A stretch of DNA of 64,000 nt. Origin: Pezizomycotina sp. ARF18. Its lineage: Eukaryota > Ascomycota. The translations under genes and the position numbers were made by a program. Location of the stretch: NCBI GenBank assembly GCA_002224055.1, contig AZLU01000129.1:54186-118185 (forward strand), given 5' to 3'. The notes below the pieces were generated by a model that saw nothing but the letters and a program-made list of their open reading frames with translations, did not search any database and was not told the DNA's origin. Of this stretch, positions 58,466-64,000 are shown piece after piece; within the stretch, counting starts at the first letter, position 1; each line of letters begins with the position of its first letter.

Positions 58466-61454
58466 TCATTTACTCTCGTCCATCTTTTGCCTTAACGTCG
58501 TTGCATCCTCCGCTTTGCCAACTTCATTACCCATACTTTCGGGCCTGTTTGCCTTGAACAACTTCGAGGATCTTAACGACCTTATCGGCATCTCCTGGTC
58601 CAGACTTGTATGACACCTCTTTCCTGAGGCAACGTTCATGATAAGCTTCCCGCTCTCCGTTTTGCAACAACACGTCCTTTACCGTTGAGCCTATTATGGA
58701 GAACTCGCAGTCTACCGACACCGACCTTGGTGTACGTCTTATTTTCGAGAGTGTAAATCGATGATCGAATATCGAGGTTGTGTCCTCGTCTTCTTCTCCG
58801 GCTCCCGCCCCCGAAAGGTCCACCGAATTACTATTTGGCCCCTGGCCAGCCTCGTCGGACGGCTCGTTCGAATCTTCATTTCCGCCTTCGTTACCCGACG
58901 CATTTTCTCCGAACTTTCTCCGGGTGTGCTCAAGCCTGAAGGAGCGGGCGAATTGACGGAACCGAAAATAGACGAGCCTTTAGAGAGCCCGGCACCAAAC
59001 AGCGGCTTAGCATCGACGGCTTTGAAGCGGCAGCGCCGAAATTAAATATGCTTCCAGATGCGGGAGGCTTGCTACCGCCGAGATTTCCAAATATGCTAGG
59101 AGCGGACCGCTAGACGCGGCGGAGGTGGTGCAGTGTAGACCCGAATAAGGACGGCGAGCTGGTCGTGTTCTGCGGAGCACCGAATTTGGCAGCTGCGGCG
59201 CCTCCGAAAAGTCCGGTAAAGTTGCCGGCCGTACCAGCGGGAGCATTGTCAGCCTTGGCAAGAGGAGTAGAGCTAGTTTGGCCGAACGAGATTGGCTTGT
59301 CCGGCGTCCACCTGAAATCCTTTGCCGGCGGTGTGTCCTTGGTGGTCGAGCTGAAAAGGCCGGCGTTGCTCGGCTTCATCGGAGTGGTTGTGCTCTGATT
59401 ATCCTTCTTCGCGCTACTTTCATCCTTGAAGCCGGCTCCAGCTTGGCTCCGTAGGTCCTGGCCGATATCTGTCTGTGCAACAGGTTCACTGTTTCCATTT
59501 TCTCCCTGGTCCTCGTCCTCGTCCTCGTCATTTTCGGATTTGTCGCTCGTGTCGTCAACGAACATGGGGTTGGTCAACTTCGCAAACGGATTCACCCACC
59601 CGCCATCGTTTCCAGACGTCATTCCTGCAGTACCGCCGTCCAGAACGCTGCCACCAGGGGAGGCTGCGCCTGAAGGGTTGCGGAGCTCGCATTACTATTG
59701 AAGTTGAAAATAGATGCCGATGCCGCGGGTTTAAGGAGCGAGGGTTTTGCGAAGATCCAAAACGCTACCTTCCTGCTTTTTAGGTGCTGCTGAGAACAAA
59801 CTCGGGGCGGAGGGTTGAGGCTTAGCCTCGAAGGATTCGAGGGCGCGTTGCTTTCGGTCTGCAGGTTTAGCTAGTTAGTCGGTGCGCCTTATTTGCATTA
59901 TTTGAGAGTCGCCTAGTAACAATTAATATCCATTGAGTGTCGCGTATCACAAACCTTGTTCTCTTTCTGCTGGGTATTGGACCCAAAAGCCGGCGTGCTA
60001 CCACCGAAGTTGACCGAAGAAGTCGACGACAAGCCAAAGGCGAATATCGGTGCGTTGGATGCTTAGCCGTTTCTGCTTCCTTAGGCTCCGGAAGTTTGGG
60101 GTATGGCGACGCAAAAGTTTGAGGTTGCGCGGAGAACGTTTCGCTTGGTGTTTTAGATGCGGGAACATTATCTTCTAGCAGATCAATACGGTTAGGCCCC
60201 ATAAACTCGAGTACATGCAAGGAGAGCGGAAGACGTACTGTTGATGTTCATACCTCGTCTGACTTGTTCTTTCTGTTGCGAAAGAGTTGCGTCGTATTCT
60301 GACATTTTGTTTTTGTATAACTCCACCAGCTGACTGAGATCGCTTGTAGAGTCACTTTCCAGCAAGTCGTTAACTTTCTGCACAAACGCCCTATTCAGGC
60401 TCTTAACCTGAAACAGGAAATTGAACTCTGGCATTTGCGACTTTGCGATACTCGTTTTCGAAGGCGGGTCCAAAGATTTGGGATCGTGAATGTTGCGGTG
60501 GTCACGTCGAGCGACATGCTTGGTGTAGGTTTAGTAAGCGCCAGCGACGCGCCGCCGAAGGCCTGTGACGGTTTTTGGAAAGGGTTCGTGGCGGCTCCAT
60601 GCTGGACGCTAAAGGTCCAGAGACAGTAGGTGTGGATTTAAACCCCCAAAGGATGTATTTGAAGTTTCGAACAGGCTCTTCTGGGGCGTCAAGCTGGACT
60701 GAAGATTCGACGGGCTTTTGCCGCTTGGTGCTGGGCTCGTTCGAATCTGTTTCGCGTCATCACTCATGAACGTCGGTATAGAGGAAAATACTGGTTGCTT
60801 GGCTGGGCTCCGAACAGATTTCCCGGCGTGGTTTGGAATCCAGTCTTGGGAGTTGCTGAAGTCGTAGAACGGAAAGAGAAACCTTCGGACTGCGACGCAG
60901 ACGCTGCAGAGCCGAAGGATGAAGATATTATGGTGGAAGCAGGCTTTGCGAGACTACCGAAGGGGTTCGATGACGGGTGGAGGAGAATTGTGCTGATGAC
61001 GGATTGCGCCAAGGGGTTAGTCTTAGGTGTGCTATCGTCAACTTTACTAAATGCGCTGCCGAATAACCCGTCTGCGGCGGCGGGCTGTGGTGTCGCCTGG
61101 AATGGTTTGGCTGCGGGTGAATCCGCGGAGAGTTTAACGATCCTGGTTTAAGGCCGACTCGAGATCTTGGTTTCGCGATCCTAATGGGAAAAAAAAGAAA
61201 AAAGAAAAAAGCATACCAGTCAGCTCCGAAAAAAAAAAATCATCAATGAATTCCTGTAAAAGATGTGCGATATAGGAATTGTTGAAAGCGCGATTTTTGG
61301 TCGTTCAACGTTATTTGATTGCATTTGGTCTTACTTCTTCCGCCATGACTTCCTTCGTTGCCATTACTGAAGGGTCTGGCGGCCCGTGGCGGTCGTAATC
61401 ATCCTCGTCGTACGTCTCCTTGGTGATTTGGTTCTCAGCATTGCGTTTCGCCAT
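58466..61454 (-). CDS. Nup2/Nup50-type FG nucleoporin with Ran-binding domain
   Basis: A mobile nuclear-basket nucleoporin involved in importin recycling. The ATG at 61454 gives MAKRNAENQITKETYDEDDY, matching the Nup50/Nup2 N-terminal importin-binding motif, then VMATKEVMAEE before an intron. FG-rich blocks follow: SSNPFGSLAKP, SSSFGSAASASQSEGFSF, NLFGAQPS. A helical segment SLNRAFVQKVNDLLES with LSQLVELYKNKMSEYDATL lies near 60390-60300. The acidic stretch DKSENDEDEDEDQGENGN precedes more FG repeats (TGLFGGAAAAKFGAP). The C-terminal RanBP1-like domain reads FTLYENKTYTKVGVGRLRVL, GRVVAKRRAGSL, and ends GKAEDATTLRQKMDESK at 58466. About ten single-base breaks; the largest frame is 170 codons. 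Introns near 61190-61330 and 60220-59880. Confidence 0.85.
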
Positions 61455-61628
61455 TTCGTTCCGCAATGAGGAGTATATTCCTCAAAAGAAAAAAAGAAGT
61501 ATCGAGAAACAAGACAGAGGTGGATGTTAGTAAAGGGTAGACGATGGAGGGAATATTGGTATAGGTGGGTTGATGGGTCTTAAAGACTCGTGGGTGCGGC
61601 AAGTATATGTTGAGTCCTTTGTTTGTTT

Positions 61629-61663
<35 letters not shown>

Positions 61664-62697
61664 CCTCTCGAATTGAAAAAGGGAAAAAGAAAATAGAAGT
61701 AATAATAATTAATTTTATTACTTATTATTTATTTTTGGATTTGTGTTCTGTATTTTGAGTAGAGAAATAACTATAAATACACAAAGGGAATTAATTTTAT
61801 TTATTTTTTTTATTTTTTTTTCCCCCTTTGGTGTGGAGCCAAGACTTAAACATCGTCTCAAGTTCCCAAGAGCCAAAGAATTAACTCGGTAAAGGGGAAG
61901 CAATTATCTCACCAGAAGCAACAATACTACGATAGTAGTATAAGTAATTAGGATATTAAATATATATATATTCGGCGAATAACGGATAACAATAATAATT
62001 CAAGGATTGAAAGTATAACGAGAAGGAGTTAATGTTGGATCCAGAACAGAATAGTGCGGGAGAGAATAGAAGATCGAATATATCCCGTTGGTACTAGACG
62101 ATACGATCTACTTTGTTCTAGAATACCTCGAAGAGTTTTCCCACGTATAACGTGATTATTATACCTATATCCATTCAGGTGCCAACGGCCTTTTAGTCTC
62201 GGTAAAGTAGGTGAGTATATCATTTGCCCTACAGATAGAGTAATTGTTTTTTCTCCACTTCGTCACTTGAATGTAGTACCTACTCCGTCGTACAGATTGG
62301 CTTGTATACAAAGAGCGATACAATTAGGTCACGCAGGCGAAAACAGAACTGTATAACCAACCAACTCCAGAGGGAACATGTATATATAAATAATAAATAT
62401 AAGCCAATGTTAGAGAAATATATATATATATGTGTGTGTGTGTGTCTATATGTATATATCTCTCTTACACATGCTATTAGTGTACAGTACACAGGATGCA
62501 GGCATCCAAAGATCAAGAGAAAACGTTGTTTCTATCTAGCCCGCCTTTCGGACAAGGGTATATTGGCGAGCCCCAAAAATACAACGACAGGTCGGAGAGC
62601 GATCCCAAAAACCTGGCGTTCTTTCTCTTCCCTTCTCTCTCCTCTACCGAAACTACTCCTCCTCCTACCGCCTTCCCGACTACCTATCCTTGGTCAT
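61455..62697. other. AT-rich spacer, no gene seen
   Basis: It holds a T34 tract (61630-61663), T-rich sequence at 61795-61825 and (AT)/(TG) runs at 62420-62446. A plus-strand open frame entering from 62302 continues antisense through the SCP2 gene and is not considered real. Confidence 0.6.
61630..61663. repeat. T34 homopolymer
   Basis: Thirty-four consecutive T residues upstream of the Nup2-like gene. Confidence 0.95.
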
Positions 62698-63328
62698 TTA
62701 CAGCTTGGCCTTGTTCTGAGCCTTCTTGAGGACAACCTCGGCCTTGGTCGCCTTCATGATGTCACCCTTGACCTTCAAACCGCCGGACATGAAGAGCCGC
62801 TGGGCCTTCTCCTGGCCCTGGACGAGTTTCCAAAATTCTCCTCGGAAAGCGAGAGGATGACTAAGGGAGAAAAAGAAAAATTGCCAGTCAGCACCATATT
62901 GGCTTTTTTTATTTCCCATCTTCTTTGTACATGTAAATTCCAAGCGGAGGAAAGGTTAATGATAACACTTACTGTCCGGCTTGGCACCCTCAGGAGCCTG
63001 TCCCTTGCCAACGGTACCGGTCTGCTGAGATCGATGAACCAGCTCTCCTCCTTGCCGTTCTTCTTCAGCGTGAAGCAGAAGATAGCGTTTCCCTTCTTGA
63101 TAGCGTCCTTCTTCTCGGCCTCGTCCTGCAGGGCAGCGGAGATGAAATCGAAGGCGCGGAGGAAGGGAATTCGTCTGCAGCATGATGTCAGTATAATTTC
63201 GGCGTGCAATAGATTCATTTATACTACTGTTTGACGCGTCTCAAGCGGCTAATCGCATGCAGTACAGCATTACTGAAGAATGCACACACTGAAGTTGGAT
63301 AGGATAACGAACCGTTCTTGAGAGACAT
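62698..63328 (-). CDS. SCP2 sterol-carrier domain protein, peroxisomal (POX18-like)
   Basis: A small peroxisomal lipid-binding protein with one SCP2 domain, like the oleate-induced POX18 of yeasts. The start is ATG 63328: exon 1 reads MSLKN and ends at a GTTCGT donor (63316). Exon 2 begins after CTGCAG at 63175 with EFPSSA, then FDFISAALQDEAEKKDAIKK, GNAIFCFTLKKNGKEESWFI, GTVGKGQAPEGAKPD. After an intron (about 62860-62970) come LSLSEENFG, KLVQGQEKAQRLFMSGGLKV and KGDIMKATKAEVVLKKAQ, ending NKAKL at 62698. The C-terminal tripeptide AKL fits the PTS1 peroxisomal import signal. Single-base breaks occur near 63155, 63040 and 62845. The length of about 130 residues is normal for the family. Confidence 0.9.
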
Positions 63329-63969
63329 GTTGATTATAGTTTTAACTGGTACGAAAGAGAAGAAAAAGGAGAGTGGCTATCTAGTCTAGGTATAGTGGAA
63401 TGGAAGATAGTTTTTTTTATGGAGGCGATGAAAAATGAATAAAATAGAAAGAAGTGGGAAGTTCTGGATACTTATATATATACGATGGTGAGAATAGTGA
63501 ACTCTCTTTTTTTTTTTTTTTCTTCTTGTGGGGAAAATCGTCGCCCTTTTGACCTTCCTTCGGTAAAGCCGGAGTCAGAAAGCAAAAGCACGACGTCAAA
63601 AATAATGAGCTGCTGGGCAGTTTCTTTTTTGGCATGTGAAAATTCAAAAAGAAATCAGGCTCAAACCCCCTAGCAAAAAATAAAATAAAAATAAAAAAAT
63701 AATTCAACGGTCAACCCACGACGTTAGTTAAAACAACAACAAAATTGCAAAAGGAAGCGCACATGGCATCGTAGCGGAGTCTCTTCCTGCCCGCTCTTAC
63801 TCCGTGGTCAGTCTACACAGTGCATACAGGAGCAAAAAAAAAAAAAAAACCCCAGAAATAAAGGGATCCTAGGTAAGCTGATATAACTTGGGGAAAAGAG
63901 AACATGGTAATTTGCTACTTCTTTCCAATTCGAAAATCCTGCAAACGCAGAATTAAAAGCGCATACCGA

Positions 63970-64000
<31 letters not shown>
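63329..64000. other. Upstream flank of SCP2 gene, ends in T29 tract
   Basis: No gene seen. It contains T14 at about 63507-63520, A18 at about 63834-63849, and the window ends in an unbroken run of 29 T (63972-64000). Confidence 0.6.
63972..64000. repeat. T tract at window edge, at least 29 nt
   Basis: The last 29 bases are all T. The tract may continue outside the window. Confidence 0.95.

Noticed and set aside
62302-63234. Plus-strand open frame of 310 codons, the longest in the window
   Set aside because: It begins in AT/TG microsatellite DNA and its second half is the exact antisense of the well-supported SCP2 gene; no domain is recognisable in it.

Overview
The window is nuclear DNA of a filamentous ascomycete fungus (Pezizomycotina; I cannot resolve the class). 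The evidence is short spliceosomal introns (GTAAGT-type donors, CAG/TAG acceptors), about 20 single-copy eukaryotic housekeeping genes on both strands without operons, a Zn2Cys6 regulator, a LisH regulator of the SomA/Flo8 type, and an oleate-induced-type SCP2 protein. Genes are GC-balanced islands in AT-rich spacers full of long A/T homopolymers and microsatellites. There is no phage, CRISPR, plasmid or bacterial content.

Layout. 0-0.7 kb (-): 5' part of an UNC-13/MUN-type gene running off the left edge. 0.7-6 kb: repeat-rich spacer. 6-7.1 kb (-): unrecognised multi-exon gene followed directly by a tRNA-like sequence. 10.2-10.7 kb (+): short coiled-coil (SCOC) protein. 13.4-13.7 kb: probable non-autonomous TIR element. 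14.7-16.1 kb (-): two-TM protein with two PPxY motifs. 18.2-18.6 kb (+): possible 76-residue spliced ORF. 19.2-21 kb (-): U5 snRNP 40K WD40 protein, divergent from the TRAPP subunit gene BET3 (21.4-22.4 kb, +). 25.9-29 kb (+): SomA/Flo8-like LisH regulator. 30.6-31.2 kb (-): mitoribosomal protein mL41. 32.3-34.6 kb (-): Zn2Cys6 factor. 38.4-40 kb (+): cyclophilin-RRM protein. 40.3-42.3 kb (-): Laa2-like AP-1 accessory protein, divergent from RRP7 (42.7-43.8 kb, +). 44-45.8 kb (-): unrecognised gene. 46.2-48.4 kb (-): Rieske-AIF flavoprotein. 49.9-51.7 kb (+): alpha-arrestin with PPxY. 52.5-54.3 kb (+): Msd1/ADIP. 54.8-57.4 kb (-): EMP70/TM9 protein. 58.5-61.5 kb (-): Nup2/Nup50. 62.7-63.3 kb (-): SCP2 protein with a PTS1 end.

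The dominant oddity is that almost every conserved gene is cut by single-base frame changes while splice sites, domain order and motif spacing stay intact. In BET3, SNU40 and CYP6 the missing or extra base can be located to within a few nucleotides. The simplest reading is uncorrected indel error in a draft assembly. Consequently the CDS coordinates below are gene spans (start codon to inferred stop), not intact open frames.

Many of the genes act in membrane traffic (BET3, SCOC, Laa2-like, alpha-arrestin, TM9, the PPxY membrane protein) or RNA work (SNU40, CYP6, RRP7, mL41, Nup2). Fungal neighbours are not usually co-functional, so I read no pathway into this. Nothing in the window is a convincing new multi-gene system. 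The most original items are the TIR element, the small spliced ORF, the odd tRNA-like sequence, the two-TM PPxY protein and two genes I cannot name.
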